Assembly: GCF_008801835.1 (NCBI RefSeq)
Contig: NZ_VZOW01000007.1
Span: 62,001-126,000 of the forward strand
Reading direction: 5' to 3'
Length of the DNA stretch: 64,000 nt
Source of the DNA: Cupriavidus pauculus
Lineage (GTDB): Bacteria; Pseudomonadota; Gammaproteobacteria; Burkholderiales; Burkholderiaceae
The notes under the pieces were generated by a model. That model was given only the letters and a program-made list of their open reading frames with translations. It searched no databases and was not told where the DNA came from. This document shows, piece after piece, positions 1 to 8,697 of the stretch. How positions within the stretch are numbered: position 1 is the first letter of the stretch; every line of letters starts with the position of its first letter. A program made the position numbers and the translations under genes.

Positions 1-62
1 GCCTGCGGCCTGCGTCCGCATCCGCGCGCGCCCGACCGCAGCGCCAGTGATACCAGTGATCG

Positions 63-1688
63 CTACATCAACGCTTCGACCGAGTACGCGACACCGTCGC
101 GCCCCGGATCCGCGCCGCCTTCGAGCTGGCCATCGCGGATGCGCACCGCGTGCACCCAGCCGATCGTGTAGTTGTAGGGATTGCGGATGACTTCGTAGCC
201 GCGCTGCTCGAGCTGTCGCGTCACCGCGCGCGGCACGCGATTGCAGACGTCGATGGCGTTACTGGTCGACGAGAACCGCGGTGCCGACACCGCTGCTTGC
301 ATCGTCATGCCGCGATCGACCACATTGAGGATCGCCTGCAGCACGCCCATTGCGATCTGCGTGCCACCGGGCGCGCCGAGCACGATCTCGGGCTTGCCGT
401 CGCGGAACACGATCGTCGGGCACGACGACGTGAAGCGGCGCTTGCCTGGCGCGATGCTTCCCGCGCGACCGGGCCGCGGATCGAACACGCCCATGCAGCC
501 GTTGTACATGAAGCCCAGTCCCGGCGTGATCGCGCCCGCGGGCATCGCCAGCGAATGCGTCAGCGACACGCAGTTGCCATCGCGGTCGACCACCGAAAGA
601 TGCGTGGTATCGCGCGGCACTGCGTGTCCCGGGTTCACGCGCGTCACGGCCACGCGATGGCCGCTGCGGATCGCGTCGGCTGTCGCCGTGGCGCGTTCGG
701 CTGAAAGCAGCGCGTCGAGCGGCACGTCGACGTAGGCCGGGTCGCCGATATGGCGATCCTTGTCGACGGTGGCCTGTTTCATGACCTCGCACAGTATCGT
801 GATGTACTCAGGCGAGTTGTGCGGAATCGACGCCAGATCGAACTGGTCGAGCGCGTGCAGCATTTCCAGCAGCATCGCGCCGCCGCCAGGCGGCTGATTG
901 GTTGCCACGATGCGGTCGCGGTAACGCCCGAACAGCGGCTTTTGCCGCACCGCGCGATAGCCTTCGAGATCCGCGCGCGAAATCAGCCCGCCGTGGCGCG
1001 CCATGTCCTCGACAATCGCGGCGCCGATCTCGCCGCGGTAGAAATCGTCGGCGCCCACGCGGCCGATCCGTTCCAGCACATTGGCCAGGTCGGGATTGCG
1101 CAGCGGCGAGCCGATCGACTTCGGGCTGCCGTCTTCCTTGCAATAGAGTGCGCGGCCCGACGCGCTGAAAGCCAGACGCTCGCGGTTGCTGGCGCGGCCC
1201 AGCGTTGCGTCGTCGGTCCAGAACGCATACATGCCGGGACGCACGAAGTAACCGTTGCGCGCCCAATCCACGGCTGGTGCCACCACTTCGGCCCACGGCA
1301 GGCGGCCGTGCGCGCTGTGCATCGCCTCGAGCCCGCGCAGCGTGCCCGGCGTGGCAATCGACTGATAGCCGATATCGTTGAGCCGGCCCTTGATGAAGAA
1401 GCCGAAGCCGTCGCGCGCTTCGCCTTCGAGCAAATCGGCCCACATGTCGGCCCGCGCGCTGCCCGGCGCGGTCGCGTGGAAATCGAAATACTCGTGCGCA
1501 TTGCTGCCCGGCATGTACACCGCTGCGGTGCCGAACCCTGCGATGCCGCACATCAGCGGATCCACCACGGTCTGGGTCAGCGCGCAGGCCACCGCGGCGT
1601 CCACCGCGTTGCCGCCGGCCTTCAGGATTTCCGCGCCCGATTCCGCGGCTTCCGGCTGCGGGCACACCACCATTCCCTGAGTGCTCAT
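63..1688 (-). CDS. Gamma-glutamyltransferase family protein (Ntn hydrolase)
   Basis: A 541-residue protein of the gamma-glutamyltranspeptidase family, whose members cleave or transfer gamma-glutamyl amides after self-processing at a threonine. The autoprocessing motif is visible as DTTHLSVVD with the nucleophile at Thr361, followed by GNCVSLTHS; the later family signature APGGTQI is also present. No signal peptide is visible, so a cytoplasmic enzyme is more likely than the classical periplasmic Ggt. The ATG at 1688 begins 2 nt after the stop of the upstream receptor gene, which indicates translational coupling; the frame stays open 75 codons further upstream, but that part overlaps the receptor gene. 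The pairing with a Bug receptor suggests catabolism of an imported gamma-glutamyl or related amide compound. Family assignment is firm; substrate is unknown. Confidence 0.9.
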   Translation of the reverse strand: MSTQGMVVCPQPEAAESGAEILKAGGNAVDAAVACALTQTVVDPLMCGIAGFGTAAVYMPGSNAHEYFDFHATAPGSARADMWADLLEGEARDGFGFFIKGRLNDIGYQSIATPGTLRGLEAMHSAHGRLPWAEVVAPAVDWARNGYFVRPGMYAFWTDDATLGRASNRERLAFSASGRALYCKEDGSPKSIGSPLRNPDLANVLERIGRVGADDFYRGEIGAAIVEDMARHGGLISRADLEGYRAVRQKPLFGRYRDRIVATNQPPGGGAMLLEMLHALDQFDLASIPHNSPEYITILCEVMKQATVDKDRHIGDPAYVDVPLDALLSAERATATADAIRSGHRVAVTRVNPGHAVPRDTTHLSVVDRDGNCVSLTHSLAMPAGAITPGLGFMYNGCMGVFDPRPGRAGSIAPGKRRFTSSCPTIVFRDGKPEIVLGAPGGTQIAMGVLQAILNVVDRGMTMQAAVSAPRFSSTSNAIDVCNRVPRAVTRQLEQRGYEVIRNPYNYTIGWVHAVRIRDGQLEGGADPGRDGVAYSVEALM

Positions 1689-1690
1689 GA

Positions 1691-2674
1691 TCAGTTCGCC
1701 TTGAAATCGACGTCGGACATCGCGCTCTGCAGGCGGCCGGTATCGCGCTCGGTCAGTTGCATCAGCAGACTCGACGGTCCCGGCATGGGGATCACCTGCA
1801 TCGTCTTCAGCTTCTGCAGCACGGACTTGTCGGCGAGGAATTTTTGCGACGCGGCGTGCAGCCGGCGGATCGTTTCGGGCGGGGTGCCCGCCTTGGCGGC
1901 GATGCCCATCCATCCCAGATCGTCAAAGCCGGTCAGCCCCAATTCGGATGCGGTGGGCACGTTGGGTAGCTCCGGCACGCGCTTGGGCGAGAACAGCACC
2001 AGCGGCACCAGCTTGCCGGCCTGGATCTGCGGCGTCGCGCTGGCCACGGTGGGCGCCATCACCTGCGTCTGTCCGCTGACCGTGCCGACGATGGCGTCGG
2101 GCTCGCCCTTGTATGGCACGTGCGTCATGCGCAGCTTCTGGTTTTTCTGAAACAGCTCGACGATCACGTGCGTGGAGTTGCCCTTGCCCGCCGAGGCAAA
2201 GTTGATCGCGTCGGGTTTGGCCTTTGCCATCGCTTCCAGATCCTGCAGCGTGCGGATGCCGGACTGCGGATTGGCAACCAGCACGAACGGCGTGGTGGTC
2301 AGCACTGCCACCGGCGCGAAGTCCACCTCGGGTTTGTAGGCAAGCGGCGCGTAGGCAAACTTGTTGAGCACCATCTGCGATACGCCGGCCAAAAACAGCG
2401 TGCAGCCATCGGCGGGCTGTGCCAGCACGTATTTCGCGGCGATGACGCCACCCGCGCCGGCCTTGTTTTCGACGACGATGGTCGTGCCCAGATCGCGGCT
2501 AGCTGCTTCGGCCCACATGCGTGCCAGCGTGTCCGTGCCGCCGCCGGCCTGCTGCGAAACCACCAGACGAATCGGCCGGTGGTTGCCCGCTTCGCCACAG
2601 GCCCAGGCAGTCGTGCTCGCGCCAAGCGCCAGGGCCGCAGCCAGCATCGTTCCCCGAATGGAGATTTTCCTCAT
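1691..2674 (-). CDS. Bug-family tripartite tricarboxylate transporter substrate-binding protein
   Basis: A 327-residue periplasmic solute receptor of the Bug/TctC family. The N-terminus is a clear signal peptide (MRKISIRG, then hydrophobic AAALALGAS, cleavage near AWA-C). Family motifs follow: RLVVSQQAGGGTDTLAR, the VVENKAGAGG loop, HVPYKGEPDAI and the TPPETIRRL helix. Such receptors bind carboxylates or amides; most Bug genes are orphans with no adjacent membrane subunits, as here. It is the first gene of a two-gene unit with the gamma-glutamyltransferase, divergent from the LysR gene at 2794, which is its likely regulator. The ligand cannot be read from the sequence. Confidence 0.92.
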   Translation of the reverse strand: MRKISIRGTMLAAALALGASTTAWACGEAGNHRPIRLVVSQQAGGGTDTLARMWAEAASRDLGTTIVVENKAGAGGVIAAKYVLAQPADGCTLFLAGVSQMVLNKFAYAPLAYKPEVDFAPVAVLTTTPFVLVANPQSGIRTLQDLEAMAKAKPDAINFASAGKGNSTHVIVELFQKNQKLRMTHVPYKGEPDAIVGTVSGQTQVMAPTVASATPQIQAGKLVPLVLFSPKRVPELPNVPTASELGLTGFDDLGWMGIAAKAGTPPETIRRLHAASQKFLADKSVLQKLKTMQVIPMPGPSSLLMQLTERDTGRLQSAMSDVDFKAN

Positions 2675-2793
2675 GTCGTATCCTTGTCTTCAAGCGTGTC
2701 GTGGTTGCAGTGCGGCCGCTGCCGTCGCATTATTGCCGCGACTTTGCTGCCCTCGCCAATGAAAACTTCCGAACCAACCATGAGGAAATACTC

Positions 2794-3738
2794 ATGCAGT
2801 CTCCGCAAGACGCCGTAGCGTGGGCCCGGCGGCTGCGCATGCGCCATCTCGAATCGTTTCTGGTGCTGATCGAAGCCGGCACGCTGACCCTGGCTGCCGA
2901 CCGCCTTCACATGACCCAGTCGGCGGTTTCCCACTGGCTCAGCGAGATGGAGGAACTGGTGGGTGCGCGCCTGGTGCTGCGCGGCAAGCAAATGCGCCTG
3001 ACGCCTGCCGGCGAGGCCGTGCGGAAGCTGGCGCTGCGCGTGCTGGGCGAAGTCAGCCGCACCCACGACGATCTCATCTCGCTCGAACGCGGCGAGGTGT
3101 CGCGCCTGCATATTGGCAGCGTGACGGCCGGCATCGCGCATCTATTGCCGCGCGCCATCCTTGCGTTCCGCAAGCAGGAAGGCAACGTCGCCTTCCAGGT
3201 TTCGGAGGGCGTTTTCAATCGGCTGCTGAGCCAGTTGGAAGAACGCGAGTTCGACCTGATCGTCGGTTCGATCGACGCACGCGCCTATGGGCCAACGCTG
3301 GAACACGAAGTCCTGTTCGAAGACGATATTGCGATCGTGGTCGGGCCCAGGCACCCGCTGGCGGGCGCCACCGAGCTCGCGTGGACAGACCTCTACGCTT
3401 ATCCATGGGCCATGCCGCCGCGCGATACGCTGATGCGCGTGCGACTGGAAAACACGCTGCTCGAGCGCGGCGGTGCGGGCATCGTGCCAGCGCTGGAAAC
3501 GGGCTCGATCATGGTGCTCGAATCGATTCTCCACGCCAGCCATTTTCTGGGCGTCTGTTCCGCCGCCATGGCAGGGCATCTGGTCGATCGCTCGCTGGTA
3601 CGGCGCCTCCCGCTGGCCGATGTCGGGTCATTTGGCCCGGTAGGCGTGGTGTGGCGACGCGGCGGTCAGGATGAAACGCTTTTGAAGTTTGTCGCGACCC
3701 TGCGGCGCGAAGCCAGAAAGATGATGCGCGGGAAATAG
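2794..3738 (+). CDS. LysR-family transcriptional regulator
   Basis: A 314-residue LysR-type regulator. The N-terminal winged helix-turn-helix lies at about residues 10-70 (MRHLESFLVLIEAGTL, then LAADRLHMTQSAVSHWL), followed by a linker and a periplasmic-binding-protein-like effector domain (DLIVGSID, VGPRHPLAG, LETGSIMVLE). The ATG at 2794 is preceded by GAGGAAA at a good spacing. It is divergent from the Bug/gamma-glutamyltransferase pair across 119 bp, the usual arrangement for a LysR protein controlling the neighbouring operon and itself. The effector is unknown but may be the solute carried by the Bug receptor. Confidence 0.92.
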   Translation: MQSPQDAVAWARRLRMRHLESFLVLIEAGTLTLAADRLHMTQSAVSHWLSEMEELVGARLVLRGKQMRLTPAGEAVRKLALRVLGEVSRTHDDLISLERGEVSRLHIGSVTAGIAHLLPRAILAFRKQEGNVAFQVSEGVFNRLLSQLEEREFDLIVGSIDARAYGPTLEHEVLFEDDIAIVVGPRHPLAGATELAWTDLYAYPWAMPPRDTLMRVRLENTLLERGGAGIVPALETGSIMVLESILHASHFLGVCSAAMAGHLVDRSLVRRLPLADVGSFGPVGVVWRRGGQDETLLKFVATLRREARKMMRGK

Positions 3739-3814
3739 CGGGCGCCGGGGCGGTTCATGGCGCGCAAGCAAATCGCGGCCGGCGCAAAGGGGGTTCGCGT
3801 GCGAAGTGGTTGCC

Positions 3815-4690
3815 TCATCGCCGCGCAGCGGCCCGCGCGTGGTCGAGGAACGATTCGATCAGCGTGGCGCACGGCGACGACCGGCGCCACAGCACGCCAA
3901 AGCGGCGCGGCTCCGTTGCGGCGGGCAGCAACAGCTTTGCTATGCGCAGCCCTGCGGTCAGCGGCGATGCAATGTCCGGGACCAGTGACACGCCCAGGCC
4001 GCGATCGACCATCATCGCGATGGCCAGCAGGGAACTGAGTTCAAAACGTTCCTGCGCCGGCGTAATGCCGGCGCGGCGCAGGTATTCGTCGGCCTGTCGG
4101 CCGCCGCCGAGATCGCGGTCGTAGCGGATCAGCGGCCGGGTTCGCAGCAGTTCATGTGGATTCGCATGTTCATCGCGCGCCTGGGCAAGCACCACCAATG
4201 GTTCCTGTCGCAGCAGTTCCCACGCAAAGCCCTTTGGCATGGCAAACGGCGGATGCAGGCACACCGCGGCATCGAGTTCGAGTTGCCTGACCGCGTCGAC
4301 CAAGTCGCTCGACATGGCCGAGCGAATATGGACCGACACGCCCGGATGGGCCGATGCGAAGCGCGCCAGTGCGTCGGGCAACAGGCTGTGCAGCGCGGTA
4401 TTGATCGTGCCGATGCGCAGTTCCCGCACGGCCTCTGACTGGTTGACCCAGCTCCGCAGTGCGTCCACTTCCTTCAACAGTCCGACGCAGCGCTCCGCCA
4501 GGCGCCGCCCCGCTTCAGTGGGACTGACCGTGCGGCCCGACCGCCCGAGCAGCGTGGTGCCCAGCTGTCGCTCCAATACCTGGATTTGCTGCGACACGGC
4601 TGCCGGCGTGACATTGAGGCGCCTCGCCGCTTCGGCGAGCGTGCCGGTTTCGACGACCAGCGCGAAGGCGCGAAGGTAGGCGGTTTCCAT
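3815..4690 (-). CDS. LysR-family transcriptional regulator
   Basis: A 291-residue LysR-type regulator. The HTH is at residues 1-60 (METAYLRAFALVVETGTL; EAARRLNVTPAAVSQQIQVL), followed by the effector-binding domain (LRIGTINTALHSLLP, LDAAVCLHPPF, VDRGLGVSLVPD). The start at 4690 is chosen because the HTH begins immediately after it; the frame runs far upstream only through the opposite-strand lyase gene. It is divergent from the CitE-like lyase/Bug/CoA-transferase operon across 112 bp, so it probably regulates that operon. A small palindrome overlaps its own start codon, suggesting autoregulation. Confidence 0.92.
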   Translation of the reverse strand: METAYLRAFALVVETGTLAEAARRLNVTPAAVSQQIQVLERQLGTTLLGRSGRTVSPTEAGRRLAERCVGLLKEVDALRSWVNQSEAVRELRIGTINTALHSLLPDALARFASAHPGVSVHIRSAMSSDLVDAVRQLELDAAVCLHPPFAMPKGFAWELLRQEPLVVLAQARDEHANPHELLRTRPLIRYDRDLGGGRQADEYLRRAGITPAQERFELSSLLAIAMMVDRGLGVSLVPDIASPLTAGLRIAKLLLPAATEPRRFGVLWRRSSPCATLIESFLDHARAAARR

Positions 4691-4701
4691 AGATTTTCTA
4701 T
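4689..4701. promoter_or_regulatory. Palindrome overlapping a LysR start codon
   Basis: ATAGA-TTT-TCTAT is a perfect 5+3+5 inverted repeat that spans the initiation codon of the LysR gene (ATG complement at 4688-4690). The bases just beyond (4711-4733) are unusually AT-rich for this genome and carry further TAGAAAAGTATAG-like half sites. It could be the autoregulatory part of a LysR binding region. This is inferred from position only. Confidence 0.35.
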
Positions 4702-4802
4702 GCTGCGAAGGTAGAAAAGTATAGTTTATCTTGCGCTTTTCATCGGCGACACTGGATGCCCTCAACGAACACATCGCACAAAATGCACACGGGTATCTGG
4801 CC

Positions 4803-5681
4803 ATGAGAAGCAAGTTGTTCGTCCCCGGCTCGCGGCCGGAATTCTTTGCCAAGGCGCTGGCAAGCGACGCCGATGCGCTGTCCTTCGATCTCGAAGACGC
4901 GGTTGCGGAAGAAAAGAAGGGCGAGGCGCGCGATCTGCTGGCGCAGCTGCTGCGCTCGGCCGAGGCGCGCGCGACCGCGAAGACGCTGATCGTTCGCGTC
5001 AATGGCCTGAATAGCGCGCATTTCGAGGGGGACATTGCCGCGGTGGTGCTCCCGGGCGTGCATCTGATCAACCTGCCGAAACCCGCTAGCGCCGACGACG
5101 TGCGCCGCGCGGCCGCCGCGATCGAACGGGCCGAACGCGCCAATGGTTTCACCGATGCCGATGCCAGAGTGGGGCTGTTGCTGAACATCGAATCGCCCCA
5201 GGCGCTGCGGTGTGCCGCGGAACTGGCGTGCGCCCATGCGCGCGTGGCGGGATTGCAATTGGGTCTTGGCGATCTGTTCGAGCCGGCCGGCATCCACCGG
5301 CGCAATACTGCTGCGATCGCGTCGGCGATGTTCGCGGTGCGCATGGCGGCGGCCGAGGCCAACGTCTTCGCCTATGACACGGTGTTCGCCAATATTCGCG
5401 ATGCGGAAGGCTTTCGCGCCGAAGCGGAACTGTCACGCCAGATGGGATTCCTCGGCAAGAGCTGCATCCACCCGAGCCAGATCGCGCTGGCCAACGAAGT
5501 CTATCGCCCCACCGATGACGAGATCGCGCATGCGGTGCGTGTCGTTGCGGCTGCCGCGCAGGCCCAGGCTGATGGCGTCGGCGCCTACGTGGTCGACGGC
5601 AAGATGATCGACGGGCCGTTCGTGCGCCGCGCGCAGGCCACGGTCGAGATCGCCAGGCGGCTCGGACTCGTCGCGGCCTGA
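4803..5681 (+). CDS. HpcH/HpaI aldolase / CitE-type CoA-ester lyase
   Basis: A 292-residue member of the CitE/malyl-CoA lyase (HpcH/HpaI TIM-barrel) family. The N-terminus MRSKLFVPGSRPEFFAKAL is the standard family start, followed by LSFDLEDAVAEEKK (acidic metal and CoA region), VRVNGLNS, the Mg-ligand region LLNIESPQAL and LGDLFEP. These enzymes reversibly cleave 3-hydroxy-acyl-CoA esters such as malyl-CoA, citramalyl-CoA or HMG-CoA. It is first in an operon with a Bug receptor and a family III CoA-transferase, which suggests import of a dicarboxylate-like acid, CoA activation and C-C cleavage. The ribosome binding site is weak. The exact substrate is unknown. Confidence 0.88.
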   Translation: MRSKLFVPGSRPEFFAKALASDADALSFDLEDAVAEEKKGEARDLLAQLLRSAEARATAKTLIVRVNGLNSAHFEGDIAAVVLPGVHLINLPKPASADDVRRAAAAIERAERANGFTDADARVGLLLNIESPQALRCAAELACAHARVAGLQLGLGDLFEPAGIHRRNTAAIASAMFAVRMAAAEANVFAYDTVFANIRDAEGFRAEAELSRQMGFLGKSCIHPSQIALANEVYRPTDDEIAHAVRVVAAAAQAQADGVGAYVVDGKMIDGPFVRRAQATVEIARRLGLVAA

Positions 5682-5732
5682 CGGCGCGCACGGGTGCCGC
5701 ACAAATAAAAAAACCACACAGGAGACAAAACC

Positions 5733-6737
5733 ATGACGACCTTGCAGTCGCGCCTGCACCGGCATCGCGCCGCCGCATGCCTTGCGTTTATCGCCGCGGC
5801 GGGCGGCCTCGCGGCGGCGTCCGGCGCGATGGCCGAAAGCGCCTATCCGTCGAAGCCGATCACGGTCATCGTGCCGTATCCGCCGGGCGGATCGAACGAC
5901 CTGTTCGCGCGCATCGTGGCCAAGGAGATCGGCGAGGAACTGAAGCAGCCGGTGATCATCGACAACCGTCCGGGCGCCAGTGGCAATACCGGAACCGGCA
6001 TGGTGGCCAAGGCCGCGCCGGACGGCTACACGCTGGTGGCGGTGTCGTCGAGTTTGACCACCAACGCGGCGGTGCAGGGCAAGCTGCCCTACGACGCGGT
6101 AAAGAGCTTCGCGCCCGTGGCGATGGTGGCGCAGGGGCCGTTTATCGTGGCTGTCAGCAACGACTTCCCGGCCAAGACCCCGCAGGAACTGATCGACACG
6201 ATCCGCGCCAATCCCGGCAAGTTCAACTATGCGTCTTCCGGACCCGGCAGCGTCAATCAGTTCGGCACCGAACTGCTCAAGGCCAAGGCCGGCAAGCTGA
6301 ACATCACACACGTGCCCTATCGTGGCATGGGCCCGGCCGTGACCGACCTGATCGGCAACCAGACCCAGTTGCTGATTTCGAGCGGACCGTCGCTGTTGCC
6401 GATGGTGCGCGCCGGCAAGGTCCGCGCGGTGGGCATCACGAGCCTCAAGCCGAGCCCGGTTGCGCCGGAGCTGACGCCGATGGCCAGCGCGGTGCCCGGC
6501 TACGAGTTCGAACTCTGGTGGGGCTTTCTCGCGCCGGCCGGCACGCCGCCGGCGATCGTCGCGCGGCTCAATGCCGCTGTGAACCACGCGCTGGAGAAGC
6601 CCGCCGTGAAGGCGGCGATCCTCAAGGAGGGCGCCGAGGCAAAGCCGGTTACGCCGCAGCAGTTTGCCGAGACCATCGCCGACGATGTGGCGCGCTGGAA
6701 GGTGCTTGCCAAACAGCAGAACATCGTCGTGGACTGA
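5733..6737 (+). CDS. Bug-family tripartite tricarboxylate transporter substrate-binding protein
   Basis: A 334-residue Bug/TctC receptor. It has a signal peptide (basic RLHRHRAAAC, hydrophobic stretch, cleavage near AMA-ESAYP), then PSKPITVIVPYPPGGSNDL, IIDNRPGASGN, GYTLVAVSSS, THVPYRGMGPAVTDL and TPPAIVARL. The start at 5733 follows a strong AGGAG at 5720-5724. It sits between the CitE-like lyase and the CaiB-type CoA-transferase, so its ligand is probably the acid those enzymes process. Confidence 0.93.
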   Translation: MTTLQSRLHRHRAAACLAFIAAAGGLAAASGAMAESAYPSKPITVIVPYPPGGSNDLFARIVAKEIGEELKQPVIIDNRPGASGNTGTGMVAKAAPDGYTLVAVSSSLTTNAAVQGKLPYDAVKSFAPVAMVAQGPFIVAVSNDFPAKTPQELIDTIRANPGKFNYASSGPGSVNQFGTELLKAKAGKLNITHVPYRGMGPAVTDLIGNQTQLLISSGPSLLPMVRAGKVRAVGITSLKPSPVAPELTPMASAVPGYEFELWWGFLAPAGTPPAIVARLNAAVNHALEKPAVKAAILKEGAEAKPVTPQQFAETIADDVARWKVLAKQQNIVVD

Positions 6738-6760
6738 ACTGCTCGCGATCCGGAGACCGT

Positions 6761-7957
6761 ATGCAAAGCCATATCACTACACAGGACGACGTGTTTGCCT
6801 CGCACCGCGCGGGTCGAGCGGGCCCGTTAAGCGGCGTGCGCGTGCTGGACCTCAGCGCCTATATCGCCGGCCCCTACGGCTGCTCGCTGCTGGCAGACCA
6901 GGGCGCCGACGTCATCAAGGTCGAGCCGCCCGCGGGCGACAATCTGCGCAAGTATCCGTCCACGCTGGAAGCCGAAAGCCGCGCCTTTCTTGGCGTCAAC
7001 CGAAGCAAGCTCGGGGTCGTGCTCGACCTGAAGGATCCCGCCGATCTGGATCGCCTGCTGGCGCTGGTGCGCAATGCCGATGTGCTGGTGCACAACTTCC
7101 GGCCCAGCGTGCCGGGCCGGCTTGGTATCGGCTACGAACAGCTCTGCGCCGTCAATCCGCGCCTGATCTACTGCGCCGTCACGGGCTATGGCGAAACCGG
7201 ACCGCTGAAGGACAAGGCCGGCTACGACCAGGTGCTGCAGACCATGACCGGGATGTGCACGCTGCAGGGCAAGCAGGGTGGGCAGCCAGAAATCCTGTAT
7301 GGCTCGATCGTGGACTACTACGCATCGGCGCTGGTGGCGGGTGCGGTGTCGTCGGCGCTCTACGAGCGCGAGAAGAGCGGGGCGGGGCAGTATGTCGGCG
7401 TATCGCTGCTGCGCGCGGCGCTGACCATGCAATCGGCGCGCATGGTGTGGGCCGAATCGGAACCTAGGGAAGTCGGCCGCGACATGCGTTCCGGCGGCAT
7501 TACCGGCATTCATCCCACCCGCGACGGCTACATCTATATTTCGGCCAACACCCCGCACTTCTGGCGCGCGCTGTGCGAAAAAACCGGTCTGGCCGATCTG
7601 CTGTCGACCGATCGTTACGACAGCGTGCGCAAGCGCGCCCAACATCAGGCCGAAATCCTCCCACGCCTGCACGCCGCGTTGCAGCAGCGCTCGGCGCTGG
7701 AGTGGGAGGCACTGTTCGGCGAAGAAGTGCCGTGTGCAGCCGCTCGATCGGTGGAGGATATGTTCGACTTTCCGCAAGTGACGGCCGAAGCGATGGTGGC
7801 CACCTTCGAGCACCCTGTCGTCGGCCGCTATCGCGGCTTCACGCGCGCGGTGACGTTCGGTCGCACGCCCGGCCCCGAGCCGTTCGCCGCGCCCGCGCTC
7901 GATCAGCATGGCGATCATGTGCGTGCGGCGGCGGACAGGCTGGCGCGCCACGTCTGA
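6761..7957 (+). CDS. Family III (CaiB/BaiF) CoA-transferase
   Basis: A 398-residue CaiB/BaiF-type acyl-CoA transferase. The N-terminal Rossmann-like part (PLSGVRVLDLSAYIAGPYG; GADVIKVEPP) is followed by the catalytic aspartate context KAGYDQVLQTMTG, with Asp156 the residue that carries the glutamyl/aspartyl-CoA intermediate in this family. The region VSLLRAALTMQSAR and a family-typical C-terminus complete it. GGAGA lies upstream of the ATG at 6761. It is the third gene of the LysR-controlled operon; it probably activates the acid cleaved by the CitE-like enzyme, by exchange with succinyl-CoA or acetyl-CoA (inferred). Confidence 0.92.
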   Translation: MQSHITTQDDVFASHRAGRAGPLSGVRVLDLSAYIAGPYGCSLLADQGADVIKVEPPAGDNLRKYPSTLEAESRAFLGVNRSKLGVVLDLKDPADLDRLLALVRNADVLVHNFRPSVPGRLGIGYEQLCAVNPRLIYCAVTGYGETGPLKDKAGYDQVLQTMTGMCTLQGKQGGQPEILYGSIVDYYASALVAGAVSSALYEREKSGAGQYVGVSLLRAALTMQSARMVWAESEPREVGRDMRSGGITGIHPTRDGYIYISANTPHFWRALCEKTGLADLLSTDRYDSVRKRAQHQAEILPRLHAALQQRSALEWEALFGEEVPCAAARSVEDMFDFPQVTAEAMVATFEHPVVGRYRGFTRAVTFGRTPGPEPFAAPALDQHGDHVRAAADRLARHV

Positions 7958-8070
7958 ACTGCAATCATCGGCAGCCAATTCGGCAGGCGTCTTTCCAGCA
8001 AGAAATAGCGAATGCCGGATAAGTTGCCGGCGCATAAATCCTTGCTGCGGACATGCAATATCGCACCGAG

Positions 8071-8090
8071 GTACCCCGCAAAAGGGGTAC
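8071..8090. promoter_or_regulatory. Hairpin/operator-like inverted repeat upstream of a lipoprotein gene
   Basis: GTACCCC-GCAAAA-GGGGTAC is a perfect 7-bp inverted repeat in the 214-bp gene-free region 7958-8171. No T-tract follows, so it does not look like an intrinsic terminator of the CoA-transferase gene. It lies about 80 bp before the lipoprotein start and could be an operator or a leader-RNA hairpin. Confidence 0.35.
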
Positions 8091-8106
8091 GTCGCGTATA
8101 TGCAAT

Positions 8107-8127
8107 ATTTGGAAAAAAAGTCCAAAT
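8107..8127. promoter_or_regulatory. Second inverted repeat upstream of a lipoprotein gene
   Basis: ATTTGGA-AAAAAAG-TCCAAAT is a perfect 7-bp inverted repeat with an A-rich spacer, in an AT-rich stretch that probably contains the promoter. The 9-mer ATGCAATAT occurs twice nearby (8053-8061 and 8100-8108), the second copy abutting this repeat. The combination resembles a regulator binding site. Confidence 0.4.
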
Positions 8128-8171
8128 AATGGATTACATTGCGGGACCAAAAAAAATGACGAAAGGGTCCT

Positions 8172-8672
8172 ATGAAAGTAGCGAGTATTGCTGCAGCGGT
8201 TGCTGTCACCATTCTTTCCGGCTGCGCATCCATTGCGGGTAGTTCCAGTCAACCGATCTCGGTTCAGGCGATGAAATCGGGTTCGCAGGTATCGGGTGCC
8301 GTATGCGAACTGACGAACGATAAGGGATCGTGGTTCGTGACGACGCCAGGGTCCGTGACAGTGCACAAGGCATACGGTGACATGAGCATCAAGTGCCAGA
8401 AGGAAAGCATTGACCCGGCGCTCACCACCGCCAAGTCGTCGGCCAATGGCCTGGTGTTTGGCAACATCCTGTTCGGCGGGCTGATCGGCCTCGCCGTGGA
8501 TATGGGCACCGGCGCGGGGTACGACTATCCCACCATGGTCACCGTGCTAATGGATACCATGCCGACGCCGGAAGCCGCAGCCGTCAAGACAGTTGCACAA
8601 GCTACGGCAACGAAGGCTGATCTGGCCAGCGCACAGCCTGCCGCCGCTCCCAACGCCGCAGAAACCAAGTAA
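8172..8672 (+). CDS. Small conserved lipoprotein (GAGYDYP type)
   Basis: A 166-residue predicted lipoprotein: signal peptide MKVASIAAAVAVTILSGC with lipobox LSGC and lipidated Cys18. The mature part has PGSVTVHKAYGDMSIKCQK and a glycine-rich segment GNILFGGLIGLAVDMG leading to GAGYDYPTMV, a combination I recognise from small enterobacterial and pseudomonad lipoproteins of unknown function. The C-terminus is an Ala-rich tail. The start is supported by AAAGGG upstream. It is a single gene with its own promoter region and two palindromes. Function unknown; membrane-anchored on the periplasmic side. Confidence 0.8.
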   Translation: MKVASIAAAVAVTILSGCASIAGSSSQPISVQAMKSGSQVSGAVCELTNDKGSWFVTTPGSVTVHKAYGDMSIKCQKESIDPALTTAKSSANGLVFGNILFGGLIGLAVDMGTGAGYDYPTMVTVLMDTMPTPEAAAVKTVAQATATKADLASAQPAAAPNAAETK

Positions 8673-8697
8673 TCGATCCGTCCTGCCCACAAGAGCA

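Noticed and set aside
1689-1913. 75-residue upstream extension of the gamma-glutamyltransferase
   Set aside because: It overlaps the receptor gene and is Arg-rich without homology; the ATG at 1688 is the natural start.
3815-5362. Long N-terminal extension of the second LysR protein
   Set aside because: The extension overlaps the opposite-strand CitE-like gene and lacks any LysR content; the HTH starts right after the ATG at 4690.
8071-8090. Inverted repeat as a terminator of the CoA-transferase gene
   Set aside because: It has no following T-run and lies 114 bp past the stop, close to the next promoter; treated as an operator-like element.
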